Assembly: GCF_905171775.1 (NCBI RefSeq)
Contig: NC_053491.1
Location: 141,079,983-141,143,982 of the forward strand
DNA length: 64,000 nt
Reading direction: 5' to 3'
DNA from: Rana temporaria
Lineage: Eukaryota; Chordata; Amphibia; Anura; Ranidae
The position numbers and the translations under genes are program-made. Every line of letters begins with the position of its first letter. The first letter of the stretch is position 1. Under the pieces are notes generated by a model. The model did not search any database. It was given only the letters and a program-made list of their open reading frames with translations, and was not told where the DNA came from. Shown here one piece after another: positions 23,265 through 33,659 of this stretch.

Positions 23265-23701
23265 TGCCGCGTACACACCATCACTTTATGTGATGAAAAA
23301 AAATGACGTTTTTAAAAACGTCACTTTAATTGACTGTGTGTGGGGGAAAACGTCGTTTTATGTCTTGTAAAAAACGACCAAAAAAAATTGAAGCATGCTT
23401 CAATTTTATGTGTCGTTTTTCAAAAGTGCACTTTTTACTTCACAGAAATTGACCGTGTGTAGCAAAAAACGTCGTTTTCTAAGACGTTTTTTCATCCACG
23501 CATGCCCAGAAGCTACTTATGAAGCAAGCTTCAATGGTAAAACGTGGTGGAACGTTACCTCACTTTGCAAGATCATTGTGAGAAAACGATGGTGTGTAGG
23601 CAACTTCGTCTTTGAAAATTGAAGTTTCAAAAACGTCATTTTTTACTTCACAGAAAGTGTCGTTTTTTTTCATCACATAAAGTGATGGTGTGTACGTGGC
23701 A
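23265..23701. mobile_element. GTACACACC foldback MITE, TSD TAA
   Basis: The ends TGCCGCGTACACACCATC and GATGGTGTGTACGTGGCA are inverted and flanked by TAA (23262-23264 and 23702-23704). Arms contain ACTTTATGTGATGAAAAAAA and its complement. Confidence 0.9.
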
Positions 23702-23804
23702 TAAGCTTATACTCGAGTCAATAAGTTTTCCCAGTTTTTTGTGGTAAAATTGGGTGCATCGGCTTATATTCAGGTCAGCTTATACTCAAGTATATACGGT
23801 AATT

Positions 23805-24552
23805 ATTAGTAGCTAGATATAAGATTACCATGACAAAACTATTTCAGCTGTTATAATTTTGTATATTGAACATTATTTGAAAAATATTATTATTATTATT
23901 ATTTACTATTCTTCTTATTCTTTTTTGTATGTATGTACAAAATATAAATGTACAGGGTTATGTGCAAAAATGTGTATTGTGCAATAATAATAATAATAAT
24001 AGAGAGCTAATGCATAATGCAAGCTATGCAAATGTTTAAAATGCAAAAGGAGTGTAAAGGTCATACTTGTATCGTTAACTAGAAACAAAATGTTTAAAAT
24101 TCAAGCTTTGGAAGATTATGTCCCTTTGCCAGATGCATTTTATTCACCCTGTTTTGCTTTCCTAATTAGTAATTAAAAATTATCACTTTGGCAATATTTC
24201 TGCCTTTTTTAACCACAACTATTTGAAATTATTTAACATGGTGAATATCTAATTATCAATTGCCATAACAATCCTATAATATTTTTTTTTTTTTTGTGAT
24301 CCATCTTCTATGCAATTTATTACAAATGAAATGAGTTAATTTGACATTGAGGGAGGAGGAATTCAACCTATGTTTCTATGTTTTGCCTCACAAATAGTTG
24401 TTAGTGGGGTAAATATTTAACATGGAAATGGCACCCTCATAAAATATAATAAAGTGTGTAATTCCTGCACAAGTTATCTTGTAATATTTTGTTAATAAAA
24501 TGGCCATTGCATTTCCATTGTCAATAAAGTATAACTTTATAAGGAAGGGAAC
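23805..24552. other. AT-rich stretch without gene
   Basis: ATT repeats at 23888-23912 and ATA repeats at 23983-24001. No coding signal. Confidence 0.6.
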
Positions 24553-24567
24553 ACTTATTTTTTTTAG

Positions 24568-24952
24568 AAGATTTTCACCGCTCCAGGTGAGCCCTATAGA
24601 CAATCAGGGACGGTCGGATTACCAAGGTGCTGGCAATGCACGTAGCAGTAGCAATAGGAGGAAGGAGATGGACAGCCGCACTCCGAAATAACTTTTCAAA
24701 AAAGTTGTCTTTTATTTTCAAGCAGGAACATGCATAATCACCACAACCATAAACCAGGACAGCCGACTAGTTTCGCACTCTTGCTAGTGCTTAATCATCA
24801 GCCATGATTAAGCACTAGCAAGAGTGCGAAACTAGTCGGCTGTCCTGGTTTATGGTTGTGGTGATTATGCATGTTCCTGCTTGAAAATAAAAGACAACTT
24901 TTTTGAAAAGTTATTTCGGAGTGCGGCTGTCCATCTCCTTCCTCCTATTGCT
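24568..24952. mobile_element. Insertion with a 15-bp TSD carrying a perfect palindrome
   Basis: The 15-mer ACTTATTTTTTTTAG flanks the segment exactly (24553-24567 and 24953-24967), as expected for a retroposon-type target duplication. Most of the insert is half of a long inverted repeat (24647-24955). Confidence 0.75.
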
Positions 24953-24955
24953 ACT
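24647..24955. repeat. 309-bp inverted repeat, arms about 152 bp
   Basis: Arms 24647-24798 and 24804-24955 are complementary throughout as far as I can read, with a 5-bp spacer CAGCC. The arms contain GGAGTGCGGCTGTCCATCTC and GAGTGCGAAACTAGTCGGC. The same short peptide therefore appears from both strands. Confidence 0.93.
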
Positions 24956-25161
24956 TATTTTTTTTAGTTTTAGAATGGAGGTGGAGTAGAACACCTTTTT
25001 ATTTTTTTTGCTGTCTGTGTCCCCATTAGGGAGCTTCACCTCTCTATTTGTCTTGTTTACCATTATAACCAGAAATAAAAGAAAATCCCAAATTTGCAGT
25101 TGCCACCAGAACAGAAATAAAAGGGTAATCTTCCAATGAAAACACAAGTTCTGGTGACTAA

Positions 25162-25859
25162 GGGCCTGATCCTCAAAAGGGATACGCCGGCGTATCTACT
25201 GATACGCCGTCATATCCCTGTTTCTATCTATGGAACTGATCCACAGAATCAGTTTCACATAGATAGGGAGAAGATCCGACATGTGTAAGGGACTTACACT
25301 GTCGGATCTTAGGATGCAGTACCGCAGCCGCCGCTGGGGGCATTTCTCGTCGGAATGCCGCTTCAGGTATGCAAATTAGCACTTACGGAGATCCACGAAG
25401 CTTTTACGCTTCGTTTTTTCTCCGTAAGTATTAGTTTGCCGTCGCAATATTAGGGCTGCTTTTACAAGGCCTAAACTGTTTAGGCCTTGTAAAAGTAGAC
25501 CCTTCTTTCCCGCGTCGCTGTCTTTTTTTTTTCAAATTTTTTTTTTTCCCGCCGCAACTCGTATTTTTTTTTTACGCCCGTCGCGATTCTCAAAACCCGG
25601 CGCAACGTAAAACCGTGCAAAGCATGTCGGGAAAATGACGTCGGGAGCATGCGCAGTACGTCTGGCGCGGGAGCGCGCCTAATTTAAATGGGACTCGCCC
25701 CATTAAATTAGGAACGCCTTGCGCCGGCTGGATTTAAGTTACACCGCTCAAAATTTCTAGGTAAGTGCTTTGTGGATCGGGCACTTAGTTAGAGATTTTG
25801 CGGCGGTGTAACTTAAATGGAAAAAGTTACGTTGCGCTGGGTTTTTGAGGATTAGGCCC
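25162..25859. mobile_element. Foldback element, GATCCTCAAAA type, TSD TAA
   Basis: The ends GGGCCTGATCCTCAAAAGG and TTTGAGGATTAGGCCC are inverted and flanked by TAA (25159-25161 and 25860-25862). The interior closely matches 7251-7930, for example ATCCGACATGTGTAA and GACTCGCCCCATT-type stretches. Confidence 0.88.
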
Positions 25860-25965
25860 TAAATTTCCATTCATTAAGAGGAATTTCTTTTCACTTCCTG
25901 TTGAGGCTATGCGACAGAACATGAAGGAAACTCTCCCCATTGGAGGATAACTCTCTCTTGCTTAA

Positions 25966-26828
25966 CCCCCCTGGTGGTATTCCCGAGTCTGGTTCAGGGT
26001 AAGATTTCAAGACCAAAAGCGGTATCCCCGAGCCAGACTCAGGATCGCCTCGCAGTGTCCACAGGCAGAGTTTACTTACCTTGTCCCTGGATCCTGCGAT
26101 GCCACCGCGCTGTGTGAGCGAGCCTTGTCCTCCTTGCTCGATTCACAGTGCCCGTGTGCCGCCGATCTATGTTCCCTGCGACGTTAGGACGCACAAGGGC
26201 GGAAAACGGCGCAAAATTCAAAAAAGTAAACAAACACATTACATACAGTATACTGTAATCTTATAGATTACAGTACTGTATGTAAAAAATACACACCCCC
26301 CTTGTCCCTAGTGGTCTGCCCAGTGTCCTACATGTACTTTTATATAATAAAAACTGTTCTTTCTCCCTACAAACTGTAGATTGTCCATAGCAACCAAAAG
26401 TGTCCCTTTATGTCAAAAGTGGTTTTAGAGCAGCTAGAAAACAGCGATAATAAATTATAATCACTTGCAGAATTGTGCGATAGCGATTTGTGGGGAAATT
26501 CAACATAAAAAAATAAAAGTAATGACAGCGACAATTCTGCAACTGAGCAAATGTCAGTGTTTTTGATTTGATTACATTATTGAATATTTTTTATTATAAT
26601 TCTATTATTATTTGTAATAATTATTTATAGTTATTATATTATAATTTATGATTTTGTTTTTCAAATTTTATTATACCCGGGATATGTCTACTAGACTCTT
26701 GTTTGGACAGATTAAGTGAGTTATTCCTAAGAATTACAGGCCTACAATGTAAAACGCCAAATTTCCTTGCAAAATAATGGTACCGCTTTCAGCACCTAAA
26801 ATCTGAAATAATCATACCGCCAGGGAGG
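25966..26828. mobile_element. TTAA-flanked element, CCTGGTGGTAT ends
   Basis: The ends CCCCCCTGGTGGTATTCCC and CATACCGCCAGGGAGG are inverted and flanked by TTAA (25962-25965 and 26829-26832). The interior holds no transposase. This is a third TTAA subfamily with different tips. Confidence 0.85.
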
Positions 26829-26832
26829 TTAA

Positions 26833-27234
26833 TCCAAAATGAAAAAAAAAAAACACATGCCTACAATTCTACTGAAAATTCAAATGTTACTTTCTTGCAA
26901 CCATTGCAACCTGGAGGAGTTTTGTACACTGTATGTAAAACACCCTCAGAAGTAGTATCTGGTGTTATTTATTCAGGGTCACTCCCCCATCCCCAGAGCT
27001 TGGAGCCAAATTAAAGACATCCCCTGCAGTAAGTACTTCATTTTAATTCAATTACTGATTCGTTTTCTCACTGCTATTACAGCAGTTAGACTGCTCAGGT
27101 AGTTGGTTTGGAAGCATCCTCCAATTAGTAACATTGTAAACCTAGATAACTATCTCTAGAACTGAAATGGGTAACAATCTACAACAATGGTTGCTAAAAT
27201 TCTTGCCATGTACATAGTTGATCAGGATGTGAAC
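26833..27234. other. 400 bp without recognised feature
   Basis: A short A run (26850) and no coding or repeat signal. Confidence 0.5.
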
Positions 27235-27238
27235 TTAA

Positions 27239-27691
27239 AGTGGAGGTCCACCCTATAAAAAAAAAAATAGCCAAAAAGGCTACATTAAAATAAAAAATGA
27301 AAATGTTTTATACTTACCAGAAGTGGCTGTTACTAGGCAGATAATCTGCCACTTCCTTGTCTGTGGTGGTCTTCTTTCTTCTACTCATCGCGCTGCCTCC
27401 TGGGAAATGGGGAGCAGTGTCTTCTGGGACTTTGTGTGTCCCAGGAGACATCCGCCCATTCACACTCGCACATGCGCAGTAGGGAACCAGGAAGTGAAGC
27501 CACAACGCTTCACTTCCTGATTCCCTCACGAGGATGGCGGCGGGGCAGCCGAGACCCGAACGATTGCTCTGCTTCGGCTGTCGACATCGCAGGCACCCTG
27601 GACAGGTAAATGTCCTTATTAAAAGTCAGCAGCTACAGTGTTTGTAGCTGCTGACTTTTAATTTTTTTTTTTTTAACTCCGGCCCTCCACT
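27239..27691. mobile_element. MITE, AGTGGAGGTCCACCC ends, TSD TTAA
   Basis: The ends AGTGGAGGTCCACCCTAT and CCGGCCCTCCACT are flanked by TTAA (27235-27238 and 27692-27695). A hairpin of CAGCAGCTACAGTG arms is at 27629-27656. A close relative is at 45934-46398. Confidence 0.88.
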
Positions 27692-27950
27692 TTAAATGAT
27701 ACCAGCACTGAGATATACTGTGTGTGTGTATATACATATATACAGTGGGGCAAAAAAGTATTTAGTCAGCCACCAATTGTGCAAGTTCTCCCACTTAAAA
27801 AGATGAGAGAGAGAGGCCTGTAATTGTCATCATAGGTATACCTCAACTATGAGAGACAAAATGTGGAAACAAATCCAGAAAATCACATTGTCTGATTTGG
27901 AAAGTATTTATGGTAAAAAATAAGTATTTGGTCAATATCAAAAGTTCATC

Positions 27951-28382
27951 TCAATACTTTGGTATTAATCCTTTGTTGGCAATGACAGAGGTCAAACATT
28001 TTCTGTAAGTCTTCACAAGGTTGTCACACACTGTTGCTGGTATGTTGGCCCATTCCTCCATGCAGATCTCCTCTAGAGCAGTGATGTTTTGGGGCTGTCG
28101 CTGGGCAACACAGACTTTCAACTCCCTCCAAAGGTTTTCTATGGGGTTGAGATCTGGAGACTGGCTAGGCCACTCCTTCATTGCCCGGGCGGTGTGTTTG
28201 GGATCATTGTCATACTGAAAGACCCAGCCACGTTTCATCTTCAATGCCCTTGCTGATGGGAGGAGTTTTGCACTCAAAATCTCACGATTTATGGCCCCAT
28301 TCATTCTTTCATGTACACGGATCAGTCGTCCTGTTCCCTTTGCAGAGAAACAGCCCCAAAGCATGATGTTGCAACCCCCCAT
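27951..28382 (-). pseudogene. Tc1 transposase C-terminal remnant
   Basis: A 143-codon open stretch starts MGGCNIMLWGCFSAKGTG and ends VIANKGLIPKY. It has the DNDPKHTAR box and NPIENLWRELK, but only 23 residues separate the second D and the E instead of 34, because about 11 residues are missing after KEW. The first catalytic D and the DNA-binding half are absent. It cannot be functional and could be moved only by a transposase supplied from elsewhere. Confidence 0.93.
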
Positions 28383-28592
28383 GCTTCACAGTAGGTATGG
28401 TGTTCTTTGGTTGCAACTCAGCATTCTCTCTCCTCCAAACATGACGAGTTGTGTTTCTACCAAACAGTTCTACTTTGGTTTCATCTGACCATATAAAATT
28501 GAGGTTGTGGACAGGTGTCTTTTATACTGATAACAAGTTCAAACAGGTGCCATTAATACAGGTAATGAGTGTAGGGCAGAGGAGCCTCTTAA

Positions 28593-29591
28593 CCACTTAA
28601 GCCCCGGACCTTTAGGCAGCTTAATGCCCAGGCCAGGTTTTGCGATTCGGCACTGCGTCGCTTTAACAGACAATTGCGCGGTCGTGCGACGTGGCTCCCA
28701 AACAAAATTGGCGTCCTTTTTTCCCCACAAATAGAGCTTTCTTTTGGTGGTATTTGATCACCTCTGCGGTTTTTATTTTTTGCGCTATAAACAAAAATAA
28801 AGCGACAATTTTGAAAAAAATGCAATATTTTTTACTTTTTGTTATAATAAATATCCCCCAAAAATATATATAACATTTTTTTTTCCCCTCAGTTTAGGCC
28901 GATACGTATTCTTCGACCTATTTTTAGTAAAAAAAATCGCAATAAGCGTTTATCGATTGGTTTGCGCAAAATTTATAGCGTTTACAAAATAGGGGATAGT
29001 TTTATTGCATTTTTATTAATTTTTTTTTTTTTACTACTAATGGCGGCAATCAGCGATTTTTTTCATGACTGCGACATTATGGCGGACACTTCGGACAATT
29101 TTGACACATTTTTGGGACCATTGTCATTTTCACAGCAAAAAATGCATTTAAATTGCATTGTTTATTGTGAAAATGACAGTTGCAGTTTGGGAGTTAACCA
29201 CAGGGGGCGCTGTAGGAGTTAGGGTTCACCTAGTGTGTGTTTACAACTGTAGGGGGGTGTGACTGTAGGACTGACGTCATCGATCGAGTCTCCCTTATAT
29301 AATGGATCACATTGATCGATACGCCGCCACAGTGAAGCACGTTGAAGCCGTGTTTACACACGGCTCTCCCCGTTCTTCAGCTCCGGGGAGCGATCGCGAC
29401 GGAGCGGCTATAAACAAATAGCCGCGCCGTCGTCCCGGATCGCTCCCCGAGGGAACCCGACCGCCGCATGTAGCGGGGGGGTCCCAATCGGACCCCCCGA
29501 CCCGCGGAAAGGCAAGGAAGTACATGTATGCCCATTTGCCTGTACGTGCCATATTGTGGACGTACATATACATGCGGCCGTCGGGAAGTGG
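28593..29591. mobile_element. TTAA-flanked non-autonomous element inside a Tc1
   Basis: The ends CCACTTAAGCCCCGGACC and GGCCGTCGGGAAGTGG are inverted and flanked by TTAA at 28589-28592 and 29592-29595. A TTAA duplication suggests piggyBac-type or Kolobok-type transposition; the choice is inference. The interior (lead-in GCGATTCGGCACTGCGTCG, then a run on Ala/Lys-rich AT sequence) recurs at 16782, 17152, and inverted at 4764, 20169 and 51751. No transposase is present. Confidence 0.8.
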
Positions 29592-29843
29592 TTAAAGAAG
29601 AAGATTAAGGTCTGTGAGAGCCAAAAATCTTGCTTGGTTGTAGGTGACCAAATACTTATTTTCCACCATAATTTGCAAATAAATTCTTTCCAAATCAGGC
29701 AATGTGATTGTCTGGATTTGTTTTCACATTTTGTCTCTCATAGTTAAGGTATACCTATGATGACAATTACAGGCCTCTCTAATCTTTTTAAGTGGGAGAA
29801 CTTGCACAATTGGTGGCTGACTAAATACTTTTTTGCCCCACTG

Positions 29844-29869
29844 TATGTGTGTGTGTGTGTGTGTGTATA

Positions 29870-29912
<43 letters not shown>
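29844..29912. repeat. (TG)n(TA)n microsatellite between two Tc1 elements
   Basis: TG then TA dinucleotide repeats directly join the right end of one Tc1 (TSD TA at 29844) to the left end of another. Confidence 0.95.
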
Positions 29913-29917
<5 letters not shown>

Positions 29918-30713
29918 CATTATTTGATCCCCTGCAGATTCAGTAAATTTGCCTACTTACAAAGAAATGAAGGGTCTATAATTGTTATCATAGATGTATT
30001 TTAAATGATAGAGACAGAATATCAACCAAAAATCCAGAAAAAACACTTAAAATAAATGTTATAAATTAAGTTGCAGTTCAGTGAGTAAAATAAGTATTTG
30101 ATCCCCAAGCAAAACACAACTTAGTACTTGGTCGAGAAACCCCTTTTGGCAAGCACAGAAGTAAGCTGTTTCTTGTAGTTGCTGACCAGGTTTGCAAACA
30201 TCTCAGGAGGGATTGTTGTCCACTCTTCTTTACAGATCTTTTTTCTTGGCTGTCTCTTGGCAACTTGAAGTTTCAGCTTCCTCTATACATTTTCTATAGG
30301 ATTGAGGTCTGTAGACTGACTAGGCCACTCCATGACCTCAATGTGCTTCTTCTTGAGCCAATCCTTTGTTGCCTTGGCGGTATGTTTTGGGTCATTGTCA
30401 TGCTTGAAGACCCAGCCACAACATGGCCCCATCCATTGGCCCCTCAATGCAGCAAAGTCAGCCTGTACCTTTAGTAGAGAAACAACACCAAAGCATCATG
30501 TTTCCACCTCTGTGCTTGACTGTGGGGATAGTGCTCTTAAGGTCACGGTCAGCATTTGTCTTCCTCCAAGCACGGTGAGTCAAGTTAATGCCAAAGAGCT
30601 CAATTTTGGTCTCATCTGACCACAGCACAGCTTTGAAACATTATGCTTTGGGGCTGTTTCTCTGCTAAAGGTACAGGCCGACTTTGCCACATTAAGGGGC
30701 CATTGGACATTGC

Positions 30714-31229
30714 CAGGGCAGGACTTAGGGTGGTGGGGGCCCCTGGGCTTATTAATCGAAGGGGCCCCCTGGAGCAGAAAAGGGTGGGTGGGTTGTTACT
30801 GCCGACCGATCATAGTTGTTGAGCGGGGGAGGGGGGGTTGGAGCAAACAAAAAACCTATCGAAGTTGTTGAGGGGGGGGAATCCACCAATCGACCAAAGT
30901 CGGCGCCGGGTTGCCAGTCTATTTTGGGGCCCCCTTACACAGCTGCAGCTCCTCCCTGGAGCATCGAAGTTTTTGAGCGGGGGGGTGCCAAGGATTACAT
31001 CCATCCACCAAAGTCATTGAGCTGGAGGTGTTGCCGCGATTGCCGCGAACGGGGGATTGCTGTGAAATTGCGGGAGGGGATTCTCATGAAATTGCGGGAG
31101 GGGATTGCCTCGAAATTGCGGGAGGGGATTGCCTTGAACGGGGGGTTGCCGCGATTGAGTCCGGGGCCCCCTATTGGGTGGGGCCCATGGGCTTGAGCCA
31201 AGTCAAGCCCAATGGTAAGTCCGGCCCTG
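30714..31229. mobile_element. hAT-like non-autonomous element with decayed 8-bp TSD
   Basis: The ends CAGGGCAGGACTTA and TAAGTCCGGCCCTG are inverted repeats. The flanks are gacattgc (30706-30713) and gacagggc (31230-31237), matching at 6 of 8 positions. Removing the insert restores the Tc1 frame around GGACAGGGCCATGTATTG. The interior has three copies of a unit near GAAATTGCGGGAGGGGATT (31060-31130). CAGGG ends and an 8-bp TSD point to the hAT superfamily. Confidence 0.72.
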
Positions 31230-31340
31230 GACAGGGCCATGTATTGTAAATCTAGCCAGTCTCCAGACCTTAATCATATAGAAAATGTAGGGAGGGAGCT
31301 GAAACTTCGAGTTGGCAAACGAACAGCCAAGAAACCTTAA

Positions 31341-31741
31341 TGCAGAGTACACACGATCGGTTAAACCGATGAGAGTGGTCTGATGGACCGTTATCATCGG
31401 TCAAAACCGATCGTGTGTGGGCGCCATTGGTTATTTAACCATCGGTTAAAAAAAAGCCAACTTGTAACCAATGGATTCCTAACCGATGGGGAAAAAAACG
31501 ATCATTAGTAGGCACAACCATCGGTTAAAAATCCACGCATGCTCAGAATCAAGTCGACACATGCTTGGAAGCATTGAACTTAGTTTTTTCAGCACGTCGT
31601 GTGTTTTACGTGACCGCGTTCTGACACAATCGTTTTTTTAACCGATGGTGTGTAGGCGCGACGGACCATCAGTCAGCTTGATCGGTTAACCGATGAAAAC
31701 GGTCCATTCTCTTTGGATGGACTGATCGTGTGTACGCGGCA
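31341..31741. mobile_element. GTACACACG foldback MITE, TSD TAA
   Basis: The ends TGCAGAGTACACACGATCGG and GATCGTGTGTACGCGGCA are inverted and flanked by TAA (31338-31340 and 31742-31744). The interior arms read ACCGATGGTTAAA and complements. A 3-bp T-N-A duplication suggests PIF/Harbinger-type movement. No protein is encoded. Confidence 0.82.
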
Positions 31742-32033
31742 TAAGAATTTAGAGAAGATCTGTAAAAAAGAGTGGACCAAAATCCCTCCTGAGATGTGTA
31801 AAAACGTGGTCACTAACCACAAGAAATGTCTTTCCTTTTGCTTGCCAACAAGGGTTTCGCCAGAAAGTACTAAGTCATGTTTTGCTTGGAGATCAAATAC
31901 TTATTTTACTCACTGAACTACAACTCCATTTATAAAATTTTTATCATGTTTTTTTCTGGATTTTTGGTTGATATTCTGTCTTGACCATTTAACCCTTAAT
32001 TTCTTTGTAAGTGGGCAAACTTACAAAATCTGC

Positions 32034-32055
32034 AGTGTGTGTATGTATGTATGTA

Positions 32056-32111
<56 letters not shown>

Positions 32112-32146
32112 ATGTGTATATATATATATATGTGTATATGTGTGTG
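32034..32146. repeat. (TG)n(TA)n microsatellite
   Basis: TGTA, TG and TA repeats lie between the truncated Tc1 end and the candidate LTR. A small open frame here is repeat-derived. Confidence 0.93.
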
Positions 32147-33136
32147 TGTAGTGCCCCCTTGCTTTCAGTATGGGCACTACGCTAAAGTTAGTGGGGAATG
32201 GGAGAGTTACATTGCTCCCATTCACAATTTGCTAAAATTGGGGCTGCTGTCACTCCAGAAACATCCACTGGGTCAGTCTGTGCTCCAGGGATGCAATACC
32301 ATCCCTGGCCAGCAGTTGGCACCAGAGGGGTTCTGGCAGAGCAACTTTCCCCAGCAGCCAATTAGAGGAGCTTCTCCCTCGCAAGGCATGCTGGGGGAGG
32401 GTATATCTGTGACAGGTGTCATGTGCTAGGCAAGTTTCGCGGGCGCGGCCCACCAGGCCAGAATTGCAGTATACACAAACCCTCATCCGGAGGTAAAAAG
32501 GGACTCCAGTGACTTACTGGGTCCCCAGTTCTTTTGAGAGGATCCCAGGCTGGGTGCCGTTCGATTGGGGGGTCGGCTTGAGGGGAACCTGGAGGCAGGT
32601 TGTCCAACAGGGCTTGAACGAACCAATCGGGGATCTGGTGACCGGAATGTTGACAGGTACGTTTTGCTGTCATCTGGTGACCTATGCTAAAACCTACTGG
32701 GAGGATTCGCTCCATTTATCCATCTAGCTCACCTAAAGTAATTGGCCTGTGGCAGAGGCCCTAGATCTCTTCCTCCCAGCAAATCCTAAGTGACACTTCG
32801 GCTGCCAGGCTTGTGAGGGGGGTCTGCCTGGGGGCACTTTACCCACTCCAACTAGAGTGGCGACGAATAATAATTTGTTACTCTATTGAGCAAAGACTGC
32901 TCAATCAATATCGGGCCTGACACTGCAAGGTTCTCCCTTTTCTTCATCAACTTGCTCTTCCCATTTAATGTTGATGTTGGCCGTGTTTGGCCTGGAATAA
33001 AGCATTGGAAAACCCTTTATTCACTGTCTGCACCTTCGCTCACTGCTTTGTTCTCCAACTGCACCCATACGCCACACTAAGGTAACTCAATATGCCGATC
33101 CCAATAACAAATCAGCGGCTCCTCCAGGGGTAGCGC

Positions 33137-33140
<4 letters not shown>
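32147..33140 (+). mobile_element. Candidate solo LTR, about 994 bp
   Basis: The segment begins TGTAGTGCCCCCTTG and ends AGGGGTAGCGCTACA, with TG...CA tips and short imperfect inverted ends. A polyadenylation signal AATAAA lies at 32996-33001, about 145 bp before the 3' end, as in an LTR R/U5 layout. No internal retroviral coding sequence adjoins it. The flanks are dinucleotide repeats, so a target duplication cannot be read. It could instead be another kind of element. Confidence 0.5.
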
Positions 33141-33184
<44 letters not shown>

Positions 33185-33198
33185 TATATATAAAAAAA
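33141..33198. repeat. (TA)n microsatellite
   Basis: A near-pure TA tract between the candidate LTR and a Tc1 remnant. Confidence 0.93.
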
Positions 33199-33650
33199 CC
33201 TATATTGCCAAAAGTATTGGGACTGCCTTTACACGCACATAAACTTTAATATCATCCCAGTCTTAGTCTGTAGGGTTTTAATTTTGAGTTGGCCCACCCT
33301 TTGCAGCTATAACAGCTTCAACTCTTCTGGGAAGGCTGTCTACAAGGTTTAGGAGGGTGTCTATGGGAATGTTTGACCATTCTTCCAAAAGTGCATTTGT
33401 GAGGTCAGGCACTAATGTGGACAAGAAGACCTGATTCGCAGTCTCAGCACTAATTCGGTACAGAGGTGTTCTGTCGGGTTGTGCTCAGGACTCTGTGCAG
33501 GCCAGTCAAGTTCCTCCACCCCAAGTTCACTTATCAATGTCTTTATCGACCTTGCTTTATGCACTGGTCCAAATCATTTGGTGGAGGGGGGATTATGGTG
33601 TGGAGTTTTTTTTTCCAGGGGTTGGGTCACACAAAAGTACCACTGATGGT
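33199..33650. mobile_element. Tc1/mariner remnant with internal orientation switch
   Basis: The left tip CTATATTGCCAAAAGTATTGG adjoins a TA array. Up to about 33560 the sequence reads a Tc1-type transposase C-terminal region on the minus strand. After GCACTGGTCCAAATC (about 33560) it reads transposase-like sequence on the + strand, WSKSFGGGGIMVWSFF. This suggests a deletion-inversion with the far half lost. The right boundary is uncertain. Confidence 0.6.
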
Positions 33651-33659
33651 AGTAGGCCG

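Larger units (their letters stand above)
22141..23799. mobile_element. TA-flanked element, CCGTATATACTCGAG ends, 1659 bp
   Basis: The left end CCGTATATATTACTCGAG and the right end ACTCAAGTATATACGG are inverted and flanked by TA (22139-22140 and 23800-23801). Inside are an imperfect direct repeat (GGGGACCCGGTACCGGC at 22256 and 22435), a TTAA MITE (22600-23115), a short minisatellite (23120-23258) and a GTACACAC MITE (23265-23701). A TA target and inverted ends fit Tc1/mariner-type movement; the superfamily is inference. Confidence 0.85.
27743..29843 (-). mobile_element. Tc1-like element, defective, carrying a TTAA-flanked insert
   Basis: The left end CAGTGGGGCAAAAAAGTA and the right end TACTTTTTTGCCCCACTG are flanked by TA. 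The inner repeat arms (27760-27920 and 29640-29800) are near-identical inverted copies. Removing the insert at 28593-29595 leaves about 1.1 kb, shorter than a full 1.6-kb element. The N-terminal part of the transposase has been deleted. The TTAA insert splits CTCTTAAAGAAG cleanly and duplicates TTAA. Confidence 0.92.
29913..32033. mobile_element. Inverted-chimera Tc1-like element with two nested inserts
   Basis: The left part (29913-about 30630) reads a Tc1 transposase on the minus strand; the right part (about 30632-32033) reads the same region on the + strand. Both arms carry the 3' half of the gene and the same end sequence, for example the repeated tail TACTTATTTTACTCACTGAA. The motif SPDLNPIEN appears reversed near 30300 and forward (as SPDLNHIEN) near 31262. 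The left tip ATTATTTGATCCCCTGC is present. The right tip stops at AAATCTGCAG and runs into a TG repeat, so it is truncated. A hAT (30714-31229) and a MITE (31341-31741) split the right arm. Confidence 0.85.

Noticed and set aside
31968..32429. 153-codon + frame
   Set aside because: It crosses a TG/TA microsatellite and the candidate LTR; the Ile-Tyr run is repeat-derived.
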